Made by a program: the position numbers and the translations under genes. DNA of 64,000 nucleotides from Caenorhabditis remanei (taxonomy: Eukaryota; Nematoda; Chromadorea; Rhabditida; Rhabditidae). Shown in pieces: positions 25,638 through 37,733 of the stretch. The stretch is taken from assembly GCF_010183535.1 (NCBI RefSeq), contig NC_071332.1:22382001-22446000 (forward strand). Direction: 5' to 3'. The notes below the pieces were generated by a model, which searched no databases, was not told the DNA's origin, and saw only the letters and a list, made by a program, of their open reading frames with translations. Every line of letters starts with the position of its first letter. Positions within the stretch are counted from its first letter, which is position 1.

Positions 25638-27912
25638 TGTTAGTCGAGGTGGATACATTTTTCACAAAAATGTCGACTCTTTTATACCGTTTTGAAATGA
25701 GTCACTTGAGATCAGAAGAATGTCGAAATTTACTTTTTCGCAGGACAAACACGTCATTTTTGTTTATTAACCTATAAGCGAACTGTATGTTGGCCAAAGG
25801 GTAATAGTACGATCAAATGAGAGGTTTAGCGAGAGAAAAAACGAAGGATAGAAGTTAAACAGTAGACTGTGTTGACTGGTTATTCTTTTTTTATTATGTT
25901 CATGTGATTTCTTTTTTCTATTGTTGATCGCGAAGGGGTGGCGGCGGAAAGTAGAAATGGGGAAACGCAAATAGTCCGACCCCTCGTTTCACGAAAGCAG
26001 GTAAATAAGGAACTTCGAATATATTGAGTAGAGACAGCAAAAAAATATCAGGAACGCATAGAAGATATCAATGCCCAATGGCCAAACATTTTGAAAGAAG
26101 CAACGTTAGCATTGATTACGAGAAAACTAAAAAAATCGTCATAGTTTACTTAAGTTAAATTTTCATCAGTATGATATGACAGCTAAAGAACTTTGTTCAT
26201 AGATTAATAACCCATTGACAAACGGGAAAAAACAGAAAACAGTTTTTCAAAAATTCTATGACTCACCCTGATCAATATGCTTCCGTATCCCTCGAGAAAT
26301 AGTTCTTCAACCAAAATAACTTGAAAACCGAATTCAAAACTTTTGAAGGTCAGAATTAAACATGATAAATGTGCACACCTTTCGGGAATTAACCGGATAA
26401 GGCAAAATGTATGATTTTCTTAGTTTTTAAGATCTGAAAATTATCAGTTTGCCGAACCTGAGGAAGAAAACATATATTATCTGCTTAACATTAGTTCTTT
26501 TCCATTTTATAAACAAAAGTATCTCAAACTTCATTGAAGCTCTTCGTTATACCACGTTTCTTTTTGCTCATGAGGCCAATAATGAGTTTTTGAACCCCAC
26601 CTGTCAATTTTTCCATGTTTTGTGCCTGTTAAAATGGTTTATTTGCGAAACAAATATTTAAAAGTCGGATGAGAACCCAAAGTAACTGTTCAATAAGGAA
26701 ACTCAACACGGAACTAAAATTGCCACAGAGATGAAAAATAGAAATAGAACAAGAAAGTTATAGAGACGCTCTTCCAAGTTCTTTGATACATTCAAAATCC
26801 CTGTCTCCAAATTAAACATTTTATTCCATTTTTATGTACTTGTGCCCCCTCGTGCCATAAGAAAAAATTGTTTGCCTGGAAATGTCACAAACATACAAAA
26901 ACTGAAGATTATAAAAAAGACAAAAAGTTGGTCATGTGCATCAGAAGGTAGTCTGGCATAATAGAATTGGGGAACTTTATTTTAGGATTTTTTCATTTGT
27001 AAGATTTTGTGCGCTTTTTGATTGATGGCCGAATAGCTTGAAGCGAGTTTGTGGGTAAGATTGTAGATAGTTAGTTAAAAAGAAAGTAGCAGCACTGTAC
27101 GAGGGAAATCAGTTAGCAGCGCTGCCAATAGTAATTTTGATTCTGTGTGAGGGAAACAATTGTTTCTTAATAAGTGCAAGAAACTCAGAAGTAGATCATC
27201 TACACATTGACAATATGTTAGATTCATCTCCACTAGCAAAATCCTAATCATTTGCTCGTATAGGAAGATCATACGTGCTCAACAGACCTTTCTTCAAAAC
27301 TATGTTTCCTGAACCGCCCGTGTCCGATGAAGCGCATGTACCACACATGTGATAGATACATTTTGAGTATGAAAAAATTATTTTGAAATCATGATAGCGG
27401 AAATCTCAACATTTTTTGGATACTTCTGTTATTTTTGTTTCTTCATTATAAGATCTTGAACAATATGTCCTCATTGTTAAAAATTATGACGTGTTTTCTT
27501 CCGCTTTATTTTCCGCTTTTCAGAAATATTTTAAATCCCATTAATGACAAAAGATGATAACCTTTTGTGGAGTTTTGTAATTCTGATTTCTTATAATTTG
27601 ATCTTCTTTTTTCTTTTTGTTTGACGATAGCTGACAACTACTCTTTTACGGTACTGTGAAGTTTTGCATAGAAATGCTGATTTTTTTCAAAAAGTGATAG
27701 TTAGCGACTAATTTCAACCGTTTATCGTCTTAACTACATCTACTTTACATCTGACGTCAATTTCACTTTAAAAAATTTCTGACGACAACAGATTCCCAAG
27801 TGACAATCATCTACAGAAAAATATTTTCAGCATTTTCTACTTCATCATATCTCTCAGTTTTGATTTCCGACAACTTGCTTCTCAGTCACTATATAATTTT
27901 TTATCACAAAGA
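25638..27912. other. 2.3-kb intergenic region, no gene recognised
   Basis: AT-rich sequence between a TTR-like gene and a chemoreceptor. Short ORFs (for example 26449-26661) lack signal peptides, splice partners or family features. No tRNA or repeat array was seen. Confidence 0.5.
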
Positions 27913-29190
27913 ATGGATCTCCTAACAAATGCAAAATTTATGATCACTACTTCCTATGGTATAACGGCAATGACTATATACACATGGGTAACAGGTGTTA
28001 TTCTGAGAAATTCGGGTACTTTTAAAAGTTCTTTTTTTCATCTATTCTGCGTTGGTTATTTTATGGTATGTTTGAATAGATAAACATTCTGTATAATTTT
28101 GGCTATGAGCCTTCAGAACCTCTGCACCTACCTTAACTCTTTTGTAACTCTCCGCTTACCACAGAATACTGATGTCTCGGGGACATTTTCGGACTTTTAC
28201 AGTAGTCTCAACCTTAATAACACTGATAATATGTTTCCATTATCGATATTTCACACATTGCACTTTGAGTTCGCTTACACTCAATATATATTCAACTGCT
28301 TTGTTTGTACTAACCGTTTTACAGCTATATGTTTTCCAGTTCATAGTGAGAGGGTGAGTTTAGTTTGGACGCAAATAAGACAAATTTTATCCAGAACTGA
28401 AAATCCTAATTTCAAAATATATATTCAGTACTGGCTGAAATACTTCTGGGTCATAATCCTTTCAATGTTCTTAGTGCCTTTTATCCTATTCACGCGGCAT
28501 ATACTTCAAAATCGCTCATTTTTCAATTGGAGCCCAACCGCCAACTTTTTCATCGACACTACTTATGTAAGTTCTGAAAAGTTTAAGAAACTTCGAAGAA
28601 AAAATATACAGGGTCGAAGCAATATCTACTATTACTTAATGCCATCCTTGATAATTCTAACTATGATAAATATTGCATTCAATATATTAGCAGGAATAAA
28701 GTTATATAAAATGAAAAAGTAAGTTTTAGGTGACGTTTATAAACAGAACATCAACTTTCTTTTTTTCAGAAAAGGTGTTAGAGTCCCGGAAACTTCGCTG
28801 TTCTCTATGGCATTCACCGTATTCGTGATTGATCTATTTTTGACAAGTCTTACTGTGTCTAACTATTATCTAACAAATATGGCAACTAGCCTGGATTCAG
28901 AACTTGTGAGAGTTCTCCTTCGTTGGATTCCGCTACTGACTCCGTTTGCAAGTGACGCACTTACATTAACGCATCCGATCCTGTTACTATATTTTAGTAA
29001 AACGGTCAGTTTTCATTTTTTTTCCAAGAAACTTTGTTTTCAGGTTCGCCGAAAGTGTATGGAAAGCAGTTCGTTCCTCCAAAAATTCCACAACCATCGG
29101 TTCTTTGCCGAAAGTAATAGCAACGTGGTTGTGGTATCCGTACCAAGGAATATCAATAACTTGGTACAAAATACTTCGTCAAATAAATAG
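27913..29190 (+). CDS. Nematode 7TM chemoreceptor, Srg-superfamily-like
   Basis: Candidate chemosensory GPCR in the plasma membrane of sensory neurons. Six or so exons: 27913-28065, 28117-28353, 28429-28569, about 28613-28720, 28771-29004 and 29044-29190. It begins MDLLTNAKFMITTSYG. Features typical of the Srg/Srv group are FKSSFFHLFCVGYF in helix 1-2, LCTYLNSFVTLRLP after helix 2, and NCFVCTNRFTAICFPVHSER after helix 3. Seven hydrophobic segments follow in order. The tail is short and Ser/Asn rich (NTSSNK). All junctions are canonical and the frame is intact, so it looks functional. I cannot choose between srg, srv and sru. Confidence 0.85.
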
Positions 29191-29360
29191 TAGTTGATAA
29201 TTCCTAAGTTAAAAAACAAATTATTTTATTTTTATGTTTTTTAGTTCATATCTTAACAATAAAGAAAACCGGAGCAAATACAAGTCATGGCGTGAAGAAA
29301 CTTACACTAATTACAAAACTATTTGAAATACAAAAATACAATGAACGAACGTGAAACTGG

Positions 29361-30138
29361 TCACACATTAACAACACTACTGCATGGAGAAGTAGTTGGC
29401 ATAAAAATGGCGATTTCATATGGCGGTGGGGGTTCAGATGGTCGACCACATATCCACATATCGGATGCTATTGATTCACTCATTATTGTTTCTGTAAATA
29501 GTGTGCGTATGCCAACATGAAAGAACATGAAATGTGTCAGAAAAAATTCAACGGGATAATTTTAGAAGTTTTGAGGATTTTTCAAAGTAAAAATATCCAA
29601 CAATTAGGTTTTTTGAGCGAATAGTTTTCTTTCCGTAATTATGTTACTTTTTTATACTTTAAACAGTCGAAATATGAAAAATGAAGGACATTACTTTTAA
29701 AATAAAAAAAAACTTGAGTTATTTCTCCATGGACAATTCCCACATCCGTTTTATGTATAAGAATGTTACACTGTGATATTGAAACTCTCACCTCCATTTT
29801 GTGGATTCGAATTGGACCCTTGTCCCCTGTCAACATATTGACTGTAGATTCTACATCCAAATGTGAGCACAAAAACGATAAAAAATATTCCGATCGTAAC
29901 ACCAGCCGCCACACCGCTACTAACGTTAACGTGTTCTGAAAATCAAGGTAGTTCACTTGGAATTGATTCCTAAACATGAGAACTGACCAATTTATCTCTC
30001 TAACTACTCTTATTTTGAACAAAAACTTACTATCATAGTGTTCATTGACGTAGTACCTATCCCATGTGATATGCCTATAATTTGGTAGATTCCCAGTGTT
30101 TGTGTTACTGTTATATGGCCATAATGCTTGCATTGTAT
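29361..30138 (-). CDS. Small single-pass membrane protein with PPPPY tail (3' exons)
   Basis: Three minus-strand exons join in phase. 30038-30138 encodes DTMQALWPYNSNTNTGN and HITWDRYYVNEHYD. The middle exon (about 29791-29938) encodes a membrane helix (VAAGVTIGIFFIVFVLTFG) then a polar stretch. The last (about 29361-29490) encodes SEPPPPYEIAIF and stops. A PPxY motif is a WW-domain ligand, as found in the tails of Shisa, WBP1 and VOPP1 proteins (family knowledge; assignment is inference). A good acceptor precedes 30138, so there is more upstream. The candidate 5' exons are listed separately. Confidence 0.65.
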
Positions 30139-31652
30139 CTGGAATCAAGAAAAACTACATCTACTACGATGAATAAAAAAAACGGAATGTTTTCCATGGG
30201 TATTTGATAAGTAAGGATTTTAGTATGATTCAAGATAAATTTGAAGAAAGAAGGATTGTGAAACATAATGAATTAGAACGAATTTACTTAGAAAGAAGCG
30301 AAAAACAAAAGTTTTATTTGCAATTTTGCCTAATCACGTCATAATAACAAAACCATTTCGTCTTGTCTAATGGTCACCAATTTACAAAACCAAAAAACGA
30401 GTCCATATCAAAATCAATTTTAAAGTTTAGTTCCTCAGAAAAGAAGGTGTCTGTAATCGAAATTCCCAGAGTGAATTCTTCTTCCCTCTCGTCTTCAAGT
30501 CAACACCATCCTACGCCTTCAATTTCTTTTCTGACACCAGTCGAAAATTGTTACAATGTCTTCACCTCTCTTCACAACAAGAAGACGAGACGAAGGAGAA
30601 AAATTTCGAAATTTTCGAAATGATTGGGCGAGAGAGGGTGGGAAGAAAAAAGGACAGGAAACAAGTTATATGTGTATGTGTGTATTGTAAGTTAGGTAGG
30701 TACAGAAAAAGAAAGAGAGAGAGAGAGAGGGAAAATGTCGAGAATTTGGTGAAAAGGAAAAGGAAACGAAATTGAATCGAGAAAAATGCCAATCAATATA
30801 GATTCGAGACTAAATCATGTGTATACTGGAGGATTTTGAGAGAACAAAATGGAAAAACATAGAACAATATGGGGCCTATTCAAAAAATAAATCGATTCTA
30901 GTGAAAATTGACACATCTAAGTAATAGAGAATCCATAGATATCTTGAAATTTCATACTGTCATATACAATAAATCTGTAAGGTATACTTTGGAAACTACA
31001 GTAAAATTCAATAAAAAAACATGTCGTTCTACTGTTTTAGCTCTATCAAAATCTCGTTGTATTACATGATATCGTTTTACTTGGTTTCATCAGAGGCTTT
31101 TTTCGACTATTCAATTTTTGTAAGATATTGAAAGTTGGTCTAACTTTTAAAACTCTGTTATAGAATTACTCTAGTACAAAGACCGTTACAGACAAACCAA
31201 AGAAGAAAATGGAATACAACTAAAAACCAAAAAAAAACAGTTAGGTAATTTACAGACATGCACCAAAATTAGATCTGAATAACATTTTTAATGTCAAAAC
31301 TGAGTTAATTTTAGAAACTAACTGAAAACCGTGATTCTTTTGTTCTAGAACTAGTGGGTGTTTTTTCACGTCCTCACCGTCATACATCAAAATTTCAAGG
31401 TTCACTAACCTATAGAACAAAGGAAATATCTTAACTGACCGCTGTTCTTTTCTTTTATATCATGAAAAAGGAAACGAAACCGATTGAAAAAAGAAGAGGT
31501 TAAAGTGACATCTCCTCTCATATCGAGATGACCCCTATGGTGTCCTTGAGTTCCTCTTCCTTTTGTAAAACCTCTCTTCTCAATACTTCAAATGGTTTTT
31601 TGGAGAAGTAGACGCAGAGAGAAACACACACCAAGTGTAAAGTAACCTTGGC
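30139..31652. other. Intron or intergenic stretch, nothing recognised
   Basis: AT-rich with GA-rich patches (GAGAGAGAG near 30715). ORFs around 30548-30792 are open on both strands because of purine/pyrimidine runs and look like chance. Confidence 0.45.
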
Positions 31653-31965
31653 AGGCAAAGAAATAGCCATCATCGGACACCGCCAAATTATAAGAAAAAA
31701 GAAAGAAAGTTGAGAAGCAATATGTGGTGACCACTAGATAATCAAGGCACAAACTGATAGCTAGTAGAGGTGAAGATTTAAATTTCAAATTGCACAGTTT
31801 CAGAACATAAGAACATATGAAACTAATAATATATGACACGAAGGTTTGATTTTGATATCATCAATTTAATATAGAAAATTAATTGACTGACCTTACTAAA
31901 AACCATAAGATTTTATCGATATACCACGCAATTGAAATAACGGCAATTGTAAATGTGGGCACCAT
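31653..31965 (-). other. Candidate 5' exons of the PPPPY membrane protein
   Basis: At 31897-31965 an ATG opens MVPTFTIAVISIAWY before a GTAAGG donor, resembling a signal sequence. An exon ending near 31653 encodes VSDDGYFFACQ and leaves one base, as needed to join 30138. The phases of the two pieces do not connect simply, so the model is unresolved. Confidence 0.3.
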
Positions 31966-32118
31966 ATTTGCGAAGTAAAATAACTGTTTCAATAACCACA
32001 AAAAAGTGAGAGCAATTTATTAAAATCTATATACACAGAAACGATAAGCAGTTGTTTCAAACTCGTAAGTAAAATTTTCAGAAGTTTAGTTTCAAAATAC
32101 TATTTGTTGGAAGAAAAG

Positions 32119-34444
32119 TTATTCAGCGTTTGCACTTGTCGGTGTGGCAAAAAGACGAGGGTCCTTTTTTCCTTCACAAAAATCTCCGGTATTACTGGTG
32201 ACGCATTTCTCGAAGTAGTCGTCCAATGGATGCGCATAGTCACTTTCCCAATCACGTATGAAGATGTCCTGGAAAGAAAAATAGAGTTTAGATGGGTTAA
32301 AGAGTCTAAATAAAATTTGTTCTTACCTGCAACTCATCCACGAAAGGTCTCTTTTCTCCCGTTTGCCGTATCACAATAGCAGCTCCAGTGGTACCGCCCA
32401 TAAAATAATCACCCGACCAATTAGAAGTACCAATTATTCCAGCCGATTCAGTGACCATAAACTTGTTATGAGTCCGCCGCTCGCGGTTGATTACTATACT
32501 TTCAATATTTGTGCGTGGTACTTTGAATATTTTCTTTAAAAAAATGTAATCAAATACAGTATGTCTGGTATGGGTTGAGACTTACTACTTCCATTGTCCC
32601 GTTAGCATGAAACCCATTCAATGACTCTAACGATTTTAAAAATCGTGTTCCAATATCTGGATAGTGTAGCGCTGCCGCCAAAAATCGAATCTTAACACCT
32701 CTAACTACAGCTCGTCGGATAGCGTCGTCAATGTTTGCAAAATGGACACGTGGGTTGCGGTAGATGAACAGTGGGAAGTAGTCCATCACATGGATATCAA
32801 TAAACTTCTTTGCAGCGTCAATTTCGAAAACGATGGCGTCGAGATCCCAGGTACGGCGTGGGTTATTAAGTTCCTTTGGAGAGGTCTGAAAAATAAGTAA
32901 AACTACTTTGATTATTTTTCTTCAAAAAACTCACCGCAATATAAACCTGAGCTTTTGCTCCCTGTACTTGCATCTCCAACGGGCTCTCTTTGTTATATGC
33001 AGCCTTTACCTTCAATGCACCATTACCATCAATTCCTTTATTTTTCAAATCCCACAAAACATGAAATATGTTATGCATGTCTTCTCCAAGGCACTCGCAA
33101 TCTTCTACTAAAACACCTAGTTCCATTTTTTGGTTTAAACTCCTCCAGTCAAGATTCGCTGATCCGAGATAGAAAGATTTGCGATCAGCGACTAAGAACT
33201 TGGAGTGCATTTTTCCACGTCCCATGTACTCCGAAATGTCAATGGATTTGCGGGTGACTGCTCCAAAGTTCTCAAGAATAACTCCATCGGCGTTGTCACC
33301 CTTGTCTTTTGGTGGATAGTTCTCGACCATTCGCACGTTCACTTTTCGAGACTTTCCGACCGACATGAGTGTGTTGTAGATGGTATCTCCCTGGAAAACA
33401 AGAAATTAATTAGGGCCAAAAGCGCTAAACAACACTGAAAATGACTAGGAATGTTGTAAACTGCTAACTAACCTCGACCGAATAGTACTTTGCGGAATCA
33501 CCAAGTACATGTTTTCCTTGCAAACTAGATTTATAGGCAGCCACGTATAACTCTTCTTGTGCATTTTGAATTAATGACTTCCAGGCACGAAATGTGGATA
33601 ATGGAAATACAGTGTCCTCACCGAAGGAGATATTTGCAGGAATAGTTTCTACTATCCGGAGTCTGAAAATTTAGGATTCATAGAGTAAAACTTCAAGGGA
33701 AAACTCTGTTTTACCAAAAAACTTACTTGCAAGTATTGTAACAATGTCTATCCTTCACCAGCTGCGCTTCAGGCTTCTCTGGTAGTTTTGTGATGAGTGT
33801 TATGGCAAGAAATGGTATCAATATGACGATGAAAGACTGAAATGTTTAAAAATAAAATTTTCATTATTCTAATTGATCAAAAGTGGACTGAAAAAGTTTC
33901 CAATTAAATATAAGTTTTTGGAGGTCTTTCAAGTTTAAATTTGAATTTATTCTGTGTAATCTTCTCTCCGTTTAATTCAAAAGTTGGTTGTTTCTTAGGA
34001 GTCGTGTTTCCTTATCAGTTGTGGTCTCTCAACTATCGAAATTTTTAATCGTATCGATTTTTGGCAAACTTCCGGGAAATGGAGTTCAAGAGCAAATTAT
34101 AGGGGTTTAAAAGAGAATGATGTGTTGGAACTATTTAAGACAAAAGAATAAGCAGGAAAAAATCTTTCAGATAAGTACGCCGTTCATCATAAGGTTTGGT
34201 TAACATGATGCCCAAAAAATAGCATACTGATAATTTAAAAGCTTTCAGACTCCAACATTCCGTTAGCAAATCCAAAGACCATGATTTGAAATGTTTATTT
34301 TTAGATCTAAAAAATCATAAATTACATAAAATCATGAGTATTTAATAAAAATTGTCGTTTTCCAGTAGTTACCAGCTCTGAAAACGATCTGAAACGTACC
34401 GATATCGTAATGTTTGTTTTTAACGATTCTTGTTGAGTTGTCAT
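32119..34444 (-). CDS. PLD3/PLD4-type phospholipase D family protein (type II membrane)
   Basis: Lysosome/ER-lumen protein of the group whose mammalian members are 5'-3' exonucleases on single-stranded nucleic acid. Seven exons. MTTQQESLKTNITIS (ATG at 34444) is followed by a signal-anchor helix (SFIVILIPFLAITLI, exon near 33727-33838), then the lumenal part. The first HKD motif is HSKFLVAD in GRGKMHSKFLVADRKSFYLG, followed by SANLDWRSLNQKMELG. The second is HNKFMVTE (32447-32470), then GIIGTSNWSGDYF, where Glu replaces Asp as in human PLD3. The C-terminal exon has DIFIRDWESDYAHPL. The length is about 480 residues, as in PLD3. A small ORF 154 bases upstream may share its transcript. Confidence 0.9.
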
Positions 34445-34597
34445 TTTCGTTTTCAAAAATTTTCCTTCCCTATTTAGAATTAGATTCAAAACTTTTAGAG
34501 ACAAGTCAAAAAAAGAGGCGAAAGAGTGAGCGGGAAAGAAGAAAGTGAGAATGATAAGCAACTCTTTTTATTCACAAATTTTCTCTTATCAACAGTT

Positions 34598-34819
34598 TTA
34601 TTTTTTGATAGACAGCTTCACATAGTCCCCCTCGTTCTCTGTATCAGGAGTCACCGCTTTTTCGTCACGAGTTTTTTGATGGGGGCTAATTGACGTCAAT
34701 AGACCGTATGGTTTAGTCGGAAGTTCAATTATAGTGTACTTTTTCCGATACGAGAAAAAGGGTTGAACTTTTAAACTCGCTGAGAGCATGGTTTGATAGT
34801 CATGACGATTCAAAAACAT
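34598..34819 (-). CDS. Possible 73-residue protein upstream of the PLD gene
   Basis: Starts MFLNRHDYQTMLSASLKV and ends GDYVKLSIKK at a TAA. It is preceded on the minus strand by TTTTTTTTAG, a good trans-splice or cis-splice acceptor, 15 bases before the ATG. The composition is mixed and polar with no signal peptide. An AATAAA lies about 30 bases past the stop, and the PLD3/4-like ATG follows 154 bases downstream, so the pair has operon spacing. It could also be a non-coding 5' exon of the PLD gene. I recognise no family. Confidence 0.35.
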   Translation of the reverse strand: MFLNRHDYQTMLSASLKVQPFFSYRKKYTIIELPTKPYGLLTSISPHQKTRDEKAVTPDTENEGDYVKLSIKK

Positions 34820-36289
34820 GGTATGAAATAAAGCTAAAAAAAATTTACTGACCGGCTTAAAAGTAAAGGTGATCAACAGAAAAGTTAGTTAGCAGATCAA
34901 AAGGAGTTTCTGGATGGCAAGAGTTTTTCTTGACCGGTTGTTCTGGAATGTTGCTAATCGGGAGGGATCCCCTGATAAAATTATCAAATTTATCAAGACT
35001 TTTTTTTTCTTAATTTCTGCTTCCTATAAAAAAGCCATCTTTTAGATTTGCATACTAAAATGCGCGTGTTATAGACATACGAGTATGATAAGACGCTCAT
35101 TTGATTAGTCACGTGGGAATAATCACGACAATTGAAGTTCGACGCATAGCTGTGATCTAATAAAATAATCTATGATGTATTTAGAAAGAGGAGGTTAACA
35201 GGTATCCAATTCTAAAAGGTTTATTGTGAATCAAATCATAGAAACTGGATATTGCAACTATCGAAATTTTCATATTTCCACAATCTAGAAACTTCAGAGC
35301 GTGTCGATTGAAGAATGTTCAATATGAAATCATAAACAATCTGGAAAGCGCTCAACCTAGTCAACTCTATTTGTACTTCCCAAAACTACTATTATTATTG
35401 ACTTTCACCACAGCAACCTGGGGCAGATCAACGTTCGAGATAACAACGCATTAGTACGTTTGTTTTCACAGTGTGCATAATTACATTTTTTTGAATATTT
35501 TTGCCTATTTTTTCCATCGTTTATTGATAAAGAACCGTTTGCTGTTTTCATTGTCGGAAAACTCTTCAAAAATCATGAATAGCAACTTTTCAAATTTTTA
35601 TGGCTTATCAAATTTTCGAAAAAAATCGAATACGTCATTTATTTTTGTTTGGTGCTTCAGTGTTTAATGCGTTGACAAATGATCATAATTAGATATTGGA
35701 GCAAATAATGAAGAAGATCAACCCTATTGATTGCATTGATAATTTTTAGGTTGATCATCTGTGACAATTTCTGTTTTTTGTGGACGGAGCTTTAAAAATA
35801 TCGATAACTTAATAAAAATAAAAATAAATCTTTGGTAAACAATTTTGTCGCCGCAAAGTTTGTCCCTGCATAACTTTCCAATGCCAGAAAAATTAGTTCG
35901 AAATGTATTATAATAAACTCTAGAGTCGTAAAAAAACTTTGATTTTTTTCTCCATGTACCTGGTTCTTCTGGGTCAAATGTTTACATTTTTGGAAAGTGT
36001 ACGCAAGAATACCAGGAAAACATAACTCTTCCATTTGATCTGAAGAAAAATTTTTGGATTTTCTGAAAGTTCATTTCTAATTCCTTTTGTTTAACATATT
36101 TCTTATGACAACTGTCCTGAGGTGTCAACACAAAAAAGTAGAACTGTCGTATTTCGATCAAAAAAGTTTTTATTGAGTCATGATATCATTTTTGCAATAA
36201 TTCTGGGATTGGTCTTTTTTCAAACAATTTTTTTCGAAAAATGAATTGATGATAGATAAAAAGCAGAAACACAAGAAATCTCCATGAAA
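34820..36289. other. Intergenic, 1.5 kb, nothing recognised
   Basis: AT-rich; no coding, RNA or repeat feature supported. It would contain the promoter of the PLD gene or operon and the 3' region of the small peptide gene. Confidence 0.45.
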
Positions 36290-36523
36290 TTAGTCGCAAA
36301 GGGTGCAAACGCAGTCTCCGGTGATGCAGGTGGCTACTTTGCAGTTCTGGAAAAATACATATTTGAACATTCCTTTTTCGAATGAACTGTAGACAAAAAA
36401 AACAGAACTCACTCTGCAGGTGATCGACTTGCAGACGGAATCGGAGAAATAACAGGAGAAATCGGCGGTGGCCAGCTCGATGAGAGCGATGAGGAGAATG
36501 ACGACGAGAAGGTACTTGAACAT
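36290..36523 (-). CDS. Secreted eight-cysteine peptide
   Basis: Two exons (36413-36523 and 36290-36346) joined by GTGAGT and CCAG give 55 residues. The signal peptide is MFKYLLVVILLIALIELATA. The mature peptide, about 35 residues, starts DFSCYFSDSVC and ends CVCTLCD. It has eight cysteines, spaced C-6-C-4-C-2-C-4-C-4-C-1-C-2-C. So many cysteines suggest a disulfide-knotted secreted peptide, for instance antimicrobial or signalling, but the function is not shown. The final exon is only 18 codons plus stop. I recognise no named family. Confidence 0.75.
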   Translation of the reverse strand: MFKYLLVVILLIALIELATADFSCYFSDSVCKSITCRVSSVFFVYSSFEKGMFKYVFFQNCKVATCITGDCVCTLCD

Positions 36524-37733
36524 GATTGAGCTGGAAGAAAATCGACCTAAAGCTAGAAAGTACTATTCAAGAATACAATATAGAAAAGGTACCAATGTGA
36601 GTGAAAAGACTATAAGATTTTATGCTAATGTTATGTTTTCCATGATATCTGAAAATCTAAACAAACTAATTTTTCCAGAATTTTCGACTAAGAAGTAAGG
36701 CGGGATGAAGATTTTAGAAGACCGAAAGGACCAGAGGCAAAATAGAAATGAGCTCATTCGCTTCCTCGCCAGCTCTCCCAACCAACACAAAATTGGAAAC
36801 AGCTGTCTCTCAGAGCGGGAAAGAAATGGGTTACACTTTTTCTGACAAGGGGAATATGTTGTGTATTCGAGTGTGTGCGTGCCAAATGTTGTATGGTCTC
36901 TTTTCCCGAATGTCAACCAATTTCGAAAAGTTATCCATCAGTTTCAAGGTCCCGGCAAGAAAGAGTGACGGAGAGAGGGACAACTGACACGATTCTGGTA
37001 CATCGTGTGACTCTTTGGAATTTGGTCGTTTGAGCATAGAGAGAGAGAGAGAGGAGCGAAGACAAAATGTAGAATAAACAAAAGTTCAAAGTTCTAGTGC
37101 GATTTGAGATGATCGGAAGATAACGAATGTGCTTGCGAGGGCAGAAACTCTGAATGGTAGCTAGGATATAAGAATTTAGTTGGTAAGATTATAAATCCTA
37201 AGTATACTCAGTATAAACGAGATTCGAATAATGTCTTGAGATAAGTTATGAAGGCAATTATTCACGTTCTAAACCCAAAAGAAATGGAGTTTCAACTAAA
37301 ATTCCCAGCCATAGAATTCTCAATCATTTTTCTCCCCCTTTTCTACCACAAAACCATTCCTAAAACAAAATAACCCTGTATTGTTTAGACATGACACATA
37401 ACCAAACATCGAGAATCATAAGAATCGATTTCGATAAACGGAATAATAGGAAAATTCCAGAAGGATGACGTTTGGTGAGATGGGACACTGACGCACTTTG
37501 CTTAACACTGTAAAGTCAACAAAAAGACATGAAAAAAACCAGATTCAAAAGGTATTAAGAAACATTTATTGAATAAAATATGATTTGAGGTGAGAAATTA
37601 AGAAATGGAACTTGTGAAAGAAATACATGAAAGAAACAAAACCGGTTTCGCCAATACAGCTTTTCGGGATCTCGGTAACTTCACAAAAATAGGAAGTCCG
37701 TGCATTTTTAGAGAAAAAAAATAAAGGCATAAC
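36524..37733. other. Intergenic: peptide promoter and grdn-1 3' UTR
   Basis: About 1.2 kb. A minus-strand AATAAA (plus TTTATT near 37565) may serve grdn-1. ORFs on both strands around 36620-36990 overlap each other and look like chance. GAGAGAGAGAG lies near 37040. Confidence 0.45.

Noticed and set aside
26449..26661. 70-codon ORF in intergenic DNA
   Set aside because: No signal peptide with a credible cleavage site, no splice context and AT-driven composition.
30548..30792. Overlapping ORFs on both strands
   Set aside because: Produced by GAAA/GAGA and TTTC runs; low complexity.
36620..36987. Opposing ORFs downstream of the peptide gene
   Set aside because: Both strands open, no introns in phase and no recognisable protein features.
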